Origin: Phragmites australis
Taxonomy: Eukaryota; Streptophyta; Magnoliopsida; Poales; Poaceae
Length of the DNA stretch: 64,000 nucleotides
Reading direction: 5' to 3'
Assembly: GCF_958298935.1 (NCBI RefSeq)
Contig: NC_084930.1
Location: forward strand, 22,356,001-22,420,000
Part shown: piece after piece, positions 11,991-21,900 of the stretch
Layout of the letters: every line of letters begins with the position of its first letter
Numbering within the stretch: the first letter of the stretch is position 1
Program-made: the position numbers and the translations under genes
The notes under the pieces: generated by a model
The model's input: the letters and a program-made list of their open reading frames with translations, nothing else
Told to the model about the DNA's origin: nothing
The model's database searches: none

Positions 11991-12419
11991 ATGGAGGATC
12001 ACTTCGATCGGAAGATCTCAAAGGAGGAGGAGGCGGCGGCGGTGAAGCCGACGAGGAGCTTCCGGTACGAGGACTACAACACCAGGAGGGTCTTCCTGCG
12101 CAGCTACCCGCTCCAGTGGGACTGGTCGCCCGCGCCGGACGAGAAGCAGGGGCCGGGCGACGCCAGCGCGGAGGCCACCAAGAGCAGGGCGTACGATGGC
12201 GGCGACGACGACTGTGACAGAGGAGACAAGCGCTGCGGCAAAGGGTGGAAGAGGCAGGTGATGGTGGCCGTGGTGGAGTGGGGGGAAGGGAAGCTGCTGC
12301 TGCTCAGGAGGGCCAAGAAACGGCTCGCGCTGTACTTGCTCGGCTGCCACTACGGCCTCCCGCCGCTGCCGTTCAGGTCCGGCAGCTCCTGCACCGCCGC
12401 CATGCTCACCTCCAGATGA
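11991..12419 (+). CDS. small uncharacterised plant protein, 142 aa, with TRRVFLRSYPL motif
   Basis: A single-exon gene of 142 codons. The start is chosen at 11991 because the ATG sits in a good plant context (GCAATGG) 70-80 bases below a TATA box, and the frame is GC-rich as in grass genes. The conserved-looking core, residues about 22-45, holds RSFRYEDYN followed by TRRVFLRSYPL and a WDW. The middle is low complexity with acidic DGGDDD, followed by a basic patch (RQVMVAVVEWGEGKLLLLRRAKKR) near residues 88-112. I recall the motif from small uncharacterised plant proteins, possibly a stress-induced group, but cannot confirm this. No signal peptide or membrane segment is visible. It is the only intact low-copy gene in the left half, lying between a copia element and a CACTA element. 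Function is unknown. Confidence 0.75.
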   Translation: MEDHFDRKISKEEEAAAVKPTRSFRYEDYNTRRVFLRSYPLQWDWSPAPDEKQGPGDASAEATKSRAYDGGDDDCDRGDKRCGKGWKRQVMVAVVEWGEGKLLLLRRAKKRLALYLLGCHYGLPPLPFRSGSSCTAAMLTSR

Positions 12420-12819
12420 TCTATGCCATCGCATGGCTCGGTGGTTCGACTCATGCTCCTTGCCTACACGGTTCAGCGTCAAGTCAACGATCGATCTACG
12501 TGTGTCCGAGCCTCTCTCTGCTGTTCTTCTCTGTTTTCACTTTTCCGAATGGGACGTACTCACGCTAGCAAAAAAGTGGAGCAGCAGCAATGAACTATAC
12601 GTGTTATATACCACAGGTGAACATAATTTGTAGCAGTGTTTAGTATGTGTTCATGTATATTGTTCAGTAAGATCATTGCTATAAGAAAGTTACGTTTGGA
12701 AAACAGTACAAGGTAAAATATCAAGGAAATTTTGGGGATAGATTGGTAGGAGAAAAGGCATCTTAGTAAGTGAAGAACAGTGAAGGAGGCATCTATGTGT
12801 TATGTAATAAAAGTACTAG
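12420..12819 (+). other. 3' flank of the 11991 gene
   Basis: This is the presumed 3' untranslated region and downstream sequence. No canonical AATAAA is obvious in the first 250 bases. AATAAAAG occurs at about 12806, just before the CACTA insertion. Confidence 0.4.
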
Positions 12820-14197
12820 ACTACTTAAAAAAAAGAGTCATCTATACCTCTTTTTATTATCGGTTCGTAAATTCAAGTGCACATAAAAAACAGAGCCAGT
12901 AAAAATTGATAGTAATAGTAGTTATTACTGTCAATTTTTATTATAAATTAACAATGATAAATCACTACCGGTTAGTAATACAAACTGACAGTGCTATTCA
13001 AATTATCATTGTCAGTTCGTAAAGAGACATGTATAAAAAGGAGTGCATTAAATAAGCGACAATAGTAATGTTTATATTTGCCGGTTCATATTCTAAACTC
13101 GCAGTGATAATTTTTATCACTACTGGTTCATAAAAATACGTGCCTTTAATAATCGGTAGTGATAATGTTTATCTCAGCCAGTTCGTATTCTAAACCGATA
13201 ATGATAAACAGACAGTGATAATCGGTTCATATTCTAAATCGACATAGCAATAATTGAGGTACATGAGCCGATGATGTTATTTATTATGGTTGAAGGTTCG
13301 TATTCCAAACTAGCAGTGATAGTTGTTATATAAATAGAGCCCGTCTTCCTTAAGCAATCCCCATCTCACTTCATTTTCAATCACCCGAATTCGCTTCCGA
13401 GGGTAGTGGCAGTTGAAGTGGTGCGACGGTCACTGATGCCACTTCGGCCGCCTCAACTCCTTTTGCCCAGCTTCCACATAACCACCTCACCATCTCCGAG
13501 CCAGTAGCCACCTCGCTGTCTCCCGAGCCAACTCACAGCCGCCATTATTTCCCCTGAGCCCTTGCTGTCTCTGAGCCCATTATTGACGTCGTCGGCTCCC
13601 CATCTGAACAAGCTCATCTCTCCATCTCCGAAGCGAATGTTGTATGAGCATTAAAGATTGTGGTAATATGTAGATCTAAAGAAATGACAAAAAAACATAA
13701 ATATGTTGAAGATAATTGTATTTTTATCATTCATTTAAACTTACTATTATCACTATGAATATAGATTTAGATATTGTCATTAGTTCAAGTTACATTGTGG
13801 CAATATACACATCTAAATGAGTGGCAGAAAATACAATTTCTTTAAGACAATCGTGTTTTCGCTATTCATTTAGATTTACTATAGTCACTCAGATACCGTA
13901 AGATATATAACAAATATTTCATCATTTAAAATATTCTTCTCAAACATTTCGGTATGGGTCCCAGTCTCATGTTTTATTAGAAATTTAAGGCTAATTTTCA
14001 TACTGAAGAGTTTACGGTATAGTATTTTTACACATGTGGATAAATTATCATTGTTAGTTTTAGTCTTGAACTGACAGTGATCCTTACTATCACTGCCGGT
14101 TCATAAGCTAACATGATTATTACTGCCGCTAATTCACTGCGAGTTAAAAATCAGTAATGATGCTAATTTTAATTCGATGGTGATTGTCTTTTTAGTG
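12820..14197. mobile_element. non-autonomous CACTA (En/Spm-type) transposon
   Basis: The left end reads ACTACTTAAAAAAAAGAG (first C lost) and the right end, on the complement, CACTAAAAAGACAATCACC. The flanking triplet TAG is present on both sides (12817-12819 and 14198-14200), the 3-base duplication expected for CACTA insertion. Subterminal copies of GGTTCATATTCTAAAC and CAGTGATAAT-like units occur in both senses over about 12860-13320 and 14040-14165. No transposase is encoded. The interior at 13330-13640 keeps a TATA-like ATATAAATAG and a C-rich leader. Confidence 0.75.
13325..13345 (+). promoter_or_regulatory. retained promoter inside the CACTA element
   Basis: A TTATATAAATAGAG box is followed by C/T-rich leader-like sequence (CCCATCTCACTTCATTTTC) and a GC-rich stretch to about 13640. 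This looks like the promoter and first-exon remnant of the parent element, or a captured host promoter. Confidence 0.4.
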
Positions 14198-14951
14198 TAG
14201 ATACCAGAGTCTCTATATTTGCTAAGAAGAAAAAGAATAATATACAACAAATTCTAAAAAAGAAGAGCATCCAAACCTTGATCATTCGATGACAACCATT
14301 GGATCCCTTGGAAGCTACATAAGAATATTTTGATTTCGAGTCCCGTAAACTCACGAGTACCATCCTGTATCGAAGCATACAAACAGGGATTCTTGATCAC
14401 AGTCCCATGGAATCATGAGACCATGCCCGTATAATAGAAAATGAGACTGCGGCTGCTACGCTTGTAGGTATCGTACAGAAGGATGGAGGATGAGGAGGGT
14501 AGTGGCTTTGGCAACTAAGTGGTATGCAAATAGCACGCGTCCACTACGAGGCAAGCAGGCTCAGGTGGGCCTTTTTCCCCACCTGGCGACGGCCGGCACC
14601 CAAGCCCGCCAGGCTGATGTGGCCCTAACGAGTTTTTTTATTTTTATATTTTTTTATTAAAAATTTAAATAAATAGATTCCTCGTGAAAAAAATTGCAAA
14701 ACTAGACGTCTACCGCCCTCTGAGGAGGCGGTAAGGGAAGCAGTCCCAAAATCTTTTACCGCCCTCTCAGGGGCGGGTATTTATAGTGCATGAACAGTAA
14801 ACCTCAATGAACAGTACTTCGAAGTTTAATTTTGCTACTATCTAGTAGCAAAATTAAACTTTGAAGTACTGTTTATCACGAGGCCGAAGGCACCCCGCCT
14901 GCCGCCCTGCTGTGTCAGACTCGCTCTGACCGAGCGGGCACGCCGGGCTGC
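14198..14951. other. intergenic with short GC palindromes
   Basis: No gene is seen. Two related imperfect palindromes with the theme TACCGCCCTCTGAGGAGGCGG occur at about 14711-14733 and 14757-14780. A long hairpin follows at 14810-14873. A GCCGCCCTGCTGTGTCAGA block near 14900 resembles one at about 57040 inside the solo LTR, so part of this may be LTR debris. Confidence 0.4.
14810..14873. repeat. 31-base-arm inverted repeat (hairpin)
   Basis: The left arm 14810-14840 and right arm 14843-14873 are reverse complements with a single mismatch (G/A), separated by two bases. Arms begin AACAGTACTTC and end at the centre with GCTACTA. The AT-rich arms and tiny loop suggest a foldback or MITE relic rather than a microRNA precursor. 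Confidence 0.85.
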
Positions 14952-17900
14952 TGTAACACCCTAATTTTTTTCTAATTCCAAATTTTTCTTAATAGTTATT
15001 AAAGTTCAAATGAATTTAATTATTTTATTTTAAAAGAGAGAAAACCCTATTTTATAGGAAAGAAAAAGAAAATGACATACGATATAAGTGAATATTTTGC
15101 ATTCATGCTGAATTAGGTAAATAGTATTTTATTTGAATTTTTGATGAATTTATTTGAAGAGATTTTGCCTGGATTTTTGAATTTGAATTTGGATTTGAAG
15201 TCTTAAGAAAAGAAAAAGGTTAAAACCTCTCTCGGGCTGTCTCTTGCATTTTCGGCCCACACCTCAGCCCCGGCCCAGCTGCCCGGCCTTCCTTCCCGCC
15301 TGGGCCACGCCCCTGCTCCGGCCCAGCGTCCCGCGTCGCGCGCTCGAGCCCACCCGCGTCGTGCACCCGCGCGCCAGCCGAAGACGCCTGCGCAGACTCC
15401 GTCTTCACCTGTGCCGCCGCCAGGTGGGACCCGCCGGTCAGATCCGTCGTCTCCGAGAAGGACTCCGCCGCGCCGCCGAATCCGAGCGAGAAACCGACGC
15501 CGCCTAAGAGTCCTGCGGTGCCCCGTGACCTCCGAGCCACCTATATATATGCCCACCCCCTCCCCGAACTCATCTCATCTGCAAATCGCCGAAACCCGAG
15601 CCCTAGTCATCGAATTTGAAGCTCACCGAGCCGCCATCGCCGCCGCTTCGTCCGCCCTCACCGCCACGCCGTTCCAGAGCCAAACCACGCAGCCCGAGCC
15701 CACCATTGCACGCGCCTGCCCTTGCGGAAGCTTCCCCCGCCGTCGCCTTGACCCCTGCGCCGCCGGAGCACCCTCTCCGACGAGTTCCCGAGGCAGCCGC
15801 CGCCCCTTCCGTCGTCGATCGCCTTTCTGTGCCGCCAAGCCCGAGGTAAGCCTCAAAACGGATTCCCCGCGCTTCCCTGAACCTTTTGCGCCGCTCGTCG
15901 TCGCCGCCGGCGAGCCCTAGCCGATTCCGGCGAGATATCCGGTCGTGCGCCGCCGTGAACCCCTCGGCGCCGCCCTATTCTTCCCCTCCGGCCGCCCGAT
16001 CTTTTCCGTGCCGTCGGATCTGTCCTCAACGGTCGAGATTAGATCTAAATCGTACCCCTTCAGCAACCAATAGCGTAGCGCCACGTGTTTACACTTAAAC
16101 CCAGTCAGCTGTTTTGCCACGTCACCCTGCCACCTCAGCTGCCATCTCAACCCTCTTGCCTATGTGTCCAACCAGTCAGCAGCCACGTCATAAAAGAGGT
16201 TTTTCAATCTAAAAATAATTCCTGATAAATCCTTTAATTGGTAATTTTGCAATTTAGCCCCTGAACTTTTCTGAAATAACAAAAGAGCCCTGTCTTTTTA
16301 CAGTTAGGTCCTTATACTTTTTTATAATTACATTTTGGTCCCTCTATTTTTACAGAAAGGTCCCTGGACTTCTGATAATTCAATTTAAGTCCTTTTCTTT
16401 TTCCAGATTTAACCCTAGACTTGTTTTAGCCCTAACTTTTCCATCGTATCTCCGATTTAAGCGATTCTTGCGTCGATGGATTCGTTTTTCAGTGCTCTTT
16501 CTTGTTAGCAAGTTTTTATCTCGTTGTTCTTTTGCTTTATGCTCTGTTCTTAGTGTATCTTGTTTGCTTGTTTGCCGGTAATTGTGCGATTAGCCGATAA
16601 CGTCCCGGATCAATTTGAAGAACATCAAGACCAAGAGCAAGAATACACTGAGCAGCAGCAAGGAGAAGGCAAGTGTCCTTGATCATATTGAACCTATGTT
16701 TTTAAATGTTTTGTTTTACAAAACTGCATGCAATGTCTGTCAATATGATGGGTAGTCACCTATGTTAGGGTTTTCCCTAGATATTCCCTTATCATCTCTT
16801 GGAACCTAGATGGTTTATGGTTAGTAGTCTTTTATGGGTAGATTACTTAGCCTTGCTTTTGGGATATTGGGAAGTGTCATAATTTTGACTAATGAACATA
16901 TGCAGTAATGATGATTAATATGATAATGTTTTAGCAACATGGAACCTTAGGCCTTGAGCAAAGTGGTTTTTGATGGTTATCATGGTTATGATGCTGGTTT
17001 AGTGTTTGCTCAAGTAACCTAAGTAAGGACCGGTTCGTGGAGCGACAACCCAAGAAGTAACGTACCAACCATGAGGCTGATATGGGTAAAGTGTGACATA
17101 CTGATTAGAGTCTGTCCAGTGTGCGTTGGGTCAGCACAAAAAGGGGGCTTCTGGGTAGGAGCTGTTGCTTGCGTAAAGCTTGGCGGTGAAACCCAGTGGG
17201 CAGACATGCTCTGGATTAGTCTCTGGTTAGTGGAAAGTGTCATACAGTGATTCTTGGCGGCACACCACTGGCGTGTGTTAAGTGTCTTGCAAACAAGGCA
17301 ACATGGAATTCACTGACTCGTGGGTAAAGTTGGACAACCTCTGCAGAGTGTAAAACTGTTATAACAGCCGTGCTCACGGATATGAGAGACTTGGATCCTC
17401 ACATGATTAGGTGGTGGTTTGGTTTTGATTCTGGTACAGAGAGTACTAGATGTTGTGGTCTTGGTCTTAGTGCGGGGAGCACAAGACAGTTGTGGTATGC
17501 AGGGTAGGGAGCCTTGTATGCTGCGTGTTGGACTGTATGGGTTACATTCATTTAATAACTGCTTAATGCTTTTGAGTCCAAATGTGTTTTCATTACTCGC
17601 ATTTACGCAAATAATACCTTGTGTCAGCCTACTCTTGATATAAGCCTGCATGTCATTATTTTACCACAGTTGCTGAGTACATTATGTGCTCACCCTTGCT
17701 TTCTCCTACCAAAAACATATGCTGCTCAGTGGAAGACTTTGAGGATTTTCAAGATGACGACCTGGTGTTCTAAGGAGCGTATCTTCCAGTCGGTGCCTGT
17801 GGAGTCTTGGTCGCCAATGCTTTCATTCCGCTGCCGTCGTTTAGATGATGTCGTTTAGGTTAAATTTTGAGTTTTGCTTAGGTAAAGTCTTTTATTGTAA

Positions 17901-17988
17901 GAGGTGAACGTTTAAATAAATAAAGTATTGCTTTTGTTACTTCACCTATGACGTCCTTCTGTGTGTTAAACTTCCTGGGCACACATAA
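14952..17988 (+). repeat. long gypsy-type LTR, family D, right end truncated
   Basis: It starts TGTAACACCC, a common start for long grass gypsy LTRs. Features in order: an AT-rich start; a GC-rich block 15230-15900 with a TATA box (CTATATATATGCCC, 15541-15554) and C-rich leader; a GAG/GTAAGC splice-donor-like site at 15845; long T-rich tracts; two exon-like segments (separate entries); and an end that aligns with the inverted copy at 56312-59130. By that copy it stops about 14 bases short of its terminus and abuts Tat-lineage gag. Long frames in the GC-rich block are open in several frames on both strands and are not called. Confidence 0.65.
16594..17773 (+). other. candidate spliced small ORF inside LTR D
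   Basis: The first segment, 16594-16668, follows an acceptor-like GATTAG and ends at AAG/GCAAGT, a GC-type donor. The second, 17730-17773, follows GCTGCTCAG and ends with TAA. Splicing out 16669-17729 keeps one frame: a glutamine- and glutamate-rich part (DQFEEHQDQEQ) joined to FEDFQDDDLVF at the C-terminus. The inverted copy at 57756-58914 has the same 75-base first segment, the same donor type, the same phase and a similar C-terminus. The upstream coding exon, if any, is unresolved. Product function is unknown; the strongly acidic composition is the only clue. Confidence 0.45.
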
Positions 17989-17989
17989 G

Positions 17990-18955
17990 CCGCACTTGGC
18001 CTTCACCAGCGAGCTCCGTCGGGTCAACTGGCCCACGAAGTTCAGGCCGGAACTGCTGGAGAAGTACGACGGATCCATCAACCCCGTTGAGTTCCTCTAG
18101 ATCTATGCCACCGCCGTCCAAGCGGCAGGTGGCAGTGAAAAGGTGATGGCCAATTATTTCTATGTAGCCTTGAGGGGCTCTGCCCGTTCTTGGCCTATGA
18201 TCTTACCCCCAGAATCCATCGGTTCCTGGGATGACCTCTGCCACCAGTTTGTGGCTAATTTTCAGGGCACATTCACGTGCCCCGACCTGGAGTGCGACCT
18301 CCACGCCGTAAAATAGCAGGAGGGGGAGACGCTGCGGCGCTTCATACAACGCTTCAGCTAGGTCCGCAACACCATCCCGCGGATAACCCCTCACGCCATT
18401 ATTGTTGCGTTCCGGCAGGGCGTCCGCGACGAGTGGATGCTCGAAAAGCTGGGCACGCACGAAGTCGAGACCACCGCGGAGCTCTTCGCATTGGCCGACA
18501 AGTGCGCCAAGGCGGCGGAGGCTCGGGTGTGGCATGTTCCGCACCTTGAGCAACCCACCGCCGATCAACCTGGTCCTTCCCGCTCTGACAGACGGGAAAA
18601 GAAAAAGAGAAGAAGGTGCGAGGCTGCCCCTGTCGTGCTGGCTCAGGGCCCTATTCGTAGGCCGGCGGAGGAGCCCAACTGCCGGCCTGTGCGCCGGGCG
18701 GCTGCTGACAGAAGACCCTCGCCCACAAGGGCTCCAGCTCCTACGAGAGCTTTTGGCTCCCACGAGGGCCCCTACTCCCGCAAGGGCCCCCGCTCTTGCG
18801 AGGCCGGAGTTGGGGAAGTGGTCCCAGATCGACCAGACCGAGTGGCATGACCTCACGGAGTGCCGCACGGTCAAAGGCCTCATCGAGCGGCACCAAAAGG
18901 ACCGCGAAGAGCGCCGAAGGGACGATGGTGATAGAGCCGCCCTAGAGAACTAAGA
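17990..18955 (+). pseudogene. Tat-lineage gag remnant
   Basis: The frame reads through ELRRVNWPTKFRPELLEKYDG and on to GSARSWPMILPPESI and FRQGVRDEWMLEKL, phrases I recognise from RIRE2/Cinful-type gag. In-frame TAG codons occur at about 18099, 18316 and 18360, each in a CAG context. The 3' part is arginine- and proline-rich up to a stop near 18952. The 5' end of gag is missing at the junction with LTR D. Confidence 0.75.
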
Positions 18956-19655
18956 GCTCGGGTTCCAGGAGCCCGAGCACACCATCGCCTTCATCGATGG
19001 AGGTGCATACACGCCCTCCTCCTCCTGCTGTGTCAAGACCATGTGGCGCGAGGTGTGCTCGGCGTCCCCGAGGACGGAGGCCGCAAGGCCCCTAAAGTGG
19101 TCGGACTCCCCGATCACGTTCAGCTTGGCCGACCACCCCGCAAGTACTGCTGGCGTGGGGCAACTACCCCTGGTAGTGTCCCCCACCATCTGCAACGTAA
19201 AGGTCAGCAGAGTGCTGATCGACGGGGGTGCCAGCCTAAACCTCCTCGGGAGGCCTTCGAGAAGCTATAGGTGCCTTTAAGGCGTCTAAAGTCGTCGCTC
19301 CCCTTCTATGGGGTGACACCCGGGCACACCCTACCCCTCGGGCAGGTCGAGCTGCCCGTGACATTTGGGAGCTGGGACAACTTCCAGACGGGGAACGTCA
19401 TCTTTGATGTCGCGGAAGTCCCCCTCCCCAACAACGCCACTCTTGGGCGCCCGACGCTCGCTCGGTTTATGGTGGTCACACACTATGCATACCTCGCGGT
19501 TAAGATGCCAGGCCCTGCAGGCCCCATCTCCGTGCCCACCGAGACTGGTAGCGCCGTCTCTTGCGCCGAGCAGCTATACTATGCCTTGGTCTCTGCTCGG
19601 GCCAACATCGAAGGACACCCAGGGGGCCCGGGACCCTCTTCATTCAAACCCTGAC
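18956..19655 (+). pseudogene. Tat-lineage protease remnant
   Basis: The aspartic protease motif VLIDGGASLNLL lies near 19210-19250 (family form DxGxS). It is followed, after a frame change near 19270, by a segment with VTFGSWDNFQTGNV and LGRPTLARFM, typical of the gypsy protease fold. A TGA near 19652 ends the open stretch. Confidence 0.7.
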
Positions 19656-19699
19656 TCACCGTCGACGCCTCCATTCCTACGAAGGAGGTCGTGGTGGGC

Positions 19700-21000
19700 G
19701 AAGATGCTTCCTAGGTCGTCCGAATAGGCGGTGACCTGGGTGGCAAATAGGAAAGCGCGCTCGCCGCCTTCCTCCGGTCCAACATCGACGTGTTTGCATG
19801 GCAGCCGTCCGATATGCCCAGGATCCCTAGGGAGGTGATCGAGCACCACCTTGCTGTGCGCCCGGACGCACGGCCGGTGAAACAGAAAGTCCTGCGGCAG
19901 GCGCCCGAGCGCCAGGAGTTCATTTGGGAGCAAGTAAGCAATCTCCTTGACGTCGGCTTCATCCAAGAAGTCCTCCACCCAGAGTGGCTAGCAAACCCAG
20001 TCATCGTCCTGAAGGCCAATGGCAAGCTCCGCATGTGCGTTGACTACACTGACCTAAACAAGGCTTGCCCAAAAGATCCTTTTCCTTTACTCCACATAGA
20101 TCAAATTGTAGATGCAACCGCGGGGTGCGATCTTTTATGTTTTTTAGATGCAAATTCTGGTTATCACCAAATCTGCATGGCCATAGCGGACGAAGAAAAA
20201 ACTTCTTTTACCACTTCGGTGGGGACTTATTGTTATGTGTCAATGCCATTTGGTTTGTGCAATGCTGGGTCTTCCTTCCAGCGCACTTTGTGCATTACCC
20301 TTGATTCGCAGGTTGGCCGCAACGTCGAGGCTTACATTGATGATCTCATGGTCAAATCTCGAGACCGCGCCACCTTGCTGGAGGATTTGGCCGAAACGTT
20401 CAACAGTCTCTGCACTACCCGCTTGAAGCTCAACCCCGAGAAGTGTGTCTTCGGGGTGCCTGCGGGCAAGCTCCTCGGTTTCTTGGTCTCTAGCCGAGGA
20501 ATCGAGGCCAACCCAGAGAAGATCCGGGCCATCGAAAAGATGCGAACCCCGGCTTGACTTAAGGAAGTTCAGCGCCTCGCCGGCTGCATGGCGGCCCTGG
20601 GGCACTTTATCTCCAAGCTCGGGGAGCGGGGGCTCCCCCTCTTCAAACTTCCGAAGAAGACCGATCACTTTGACTGGACACCGGAGGCCGAGCAGTCCTT
20701 CCACGACTTAAAGAAGTACCTCACCTCACCGCCCATACTGGTGGCCCCCTCCGAGGGCGAGCCTTTACTGCTCTACGTCTCGGCCACTCCTCATGTCATG
20801 AGCATGGTACCGGTGGTGGAGCGTGATGAGTGATCGGGGCAAGGTACTGGGTCCCAGCTCCCGGCCGCCCCCGAGCAATCTCTAGCTACCACGGCTCCTC
20901 TCGACCAGGGAGTCGAGCCTGAGCTCTCGATTCCTCCCGACCAGGGAGTTGAGCCCGAGCACTCAGCCAGCCCCGACCACGCCGCTGAGCTCGGGTGCTG
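19700..21000 (+). pseudogene. Tat-lineage reverse transcriptase and RNase H remnant
   Basis: An open stretch at 19790-20557 carries CVDYTDLNKACPKDPFPL, LDANSGYHQI and the catalytic YIDDLMVKS box near 20333-20360. A TGA at about 20555, probably from CGA, ends it. The frame then resumes through RLAGCMAALGHFISKL and an RNase H-like segment to a stop near 20831. The stretch 20832-21000 is a proline-rich linker with a duplicated CGACCAGGGAGT unit. Confidence 0.8.
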
Positions 21001-21900
21001 TGATAAGCCCTCGGGCGAAGCCACAGTCCGGGCCCACCGTCTACAGCGGCCGGTGTACTTTGTCAGTGAAATCCTCCGAGACACCAAGACAAGATATCTC
21101 CAAGCCCAGAAGCTGCTCTATGCTGTGCTCGTCGCTTCTCGGAAGCTCCGCCATTACTTCCAGGCGCACAAGGTCTCGGTGGTTACTACGTATCCGCTGG
21201 GGCCGATCCTCCAGAACCGAGAAGGCACTGGGCGCATCGTCAGGTGGGCGGTGGAGCTGGCGGAGTTTGATTTGCACTTCGTCAGTCGCGAGGCAATCAA
21301 GAGCCAGGCGCTGTTCGACTTTGTGGTGGAGTGGACGCCCGTCCCCGAGATCGACCATGAAGAAATTTCCGCATATCCCAGGCATGACGCGCCCAGGTAC
21401 TTGATTATGCACTTCGACAGATCCCTCACGCTGAAAGGCGCGGGGGCTACAATGGTTCTCACCTCTCCAACGGGTGAAGTACTCTGGTACGTCGTGCAGC
21501 TGCATTTCCGAGCAACCAACAACATGGCGGAGTATGAGGGCCTCATCGCTGGCCTTCGAGCTGCGGTGGACCTCAGGATTCATCGCCTGCTGGTCTAGGG
21601 AGACTCCCAGCTGGTGGTCAACCAGGTGTCCAAGGAATACCAGTGCACGGATCCTCAGATGGCGGCGTACGTGGCGGAAGTTAGGAGGCTGGAGAGGCAC
21701 TTCGACGGCCTGGAGCTGCGGTACATATCTCGCCACGACAACACTCTGGCCGATGTCCTCTCTCACCTGGCCTCTTCTCGGGCACACGTCCCTACTGGAG
21801 CCTTTGAAGAAAGGCTCACATGGCCTTCCGTCCTGCCTGCCGACCAGGACGAAGGGGAACCCTCAAGCCTAGTTGAGGGAACCCAGGCGGCGCCCTAAGT
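21000..21900 (+). pseudogene. RNase H tail and archaeal-type RNase H remnant
   Basis: The first part contains [22 protein letters not shown] and ends the ordinary RNase H. The second, from about 21400, carries [33 protein letters not shown] and, after a TAG at 21597, GDSQLVVNQVSKEYQ. This is the extra RNase H that separates Tat elements from other plant gypsy elements. A TAA near 21897 ends the stretch. Confidence 0.8.

Noticed and set aside
12018..12482. 154-codon minus-strand frame opposite the 11991 gene
   Set aside because: Shadow of a GC-rich gene; the peptide is His/Arg/Ala-rich without motifs.
14810..14873. microRNA precursor
   Set aside because: The loop is only two bases and pairing is almost perfect; a foldback or MITE relic is more likely.
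15203..15920. Several long overlapping frames on both strands
   Set aside because: GC-rich, C/T-rich LTR promoter sequence is open in many frames; the peptides are Arg/Pro/Ala low complexity.
18277..18953. Host gene on either strand in the Tat gag region
   Set aside because: The gag frame explains the coding signal; the other frames are shadows in GC-rich sequence.
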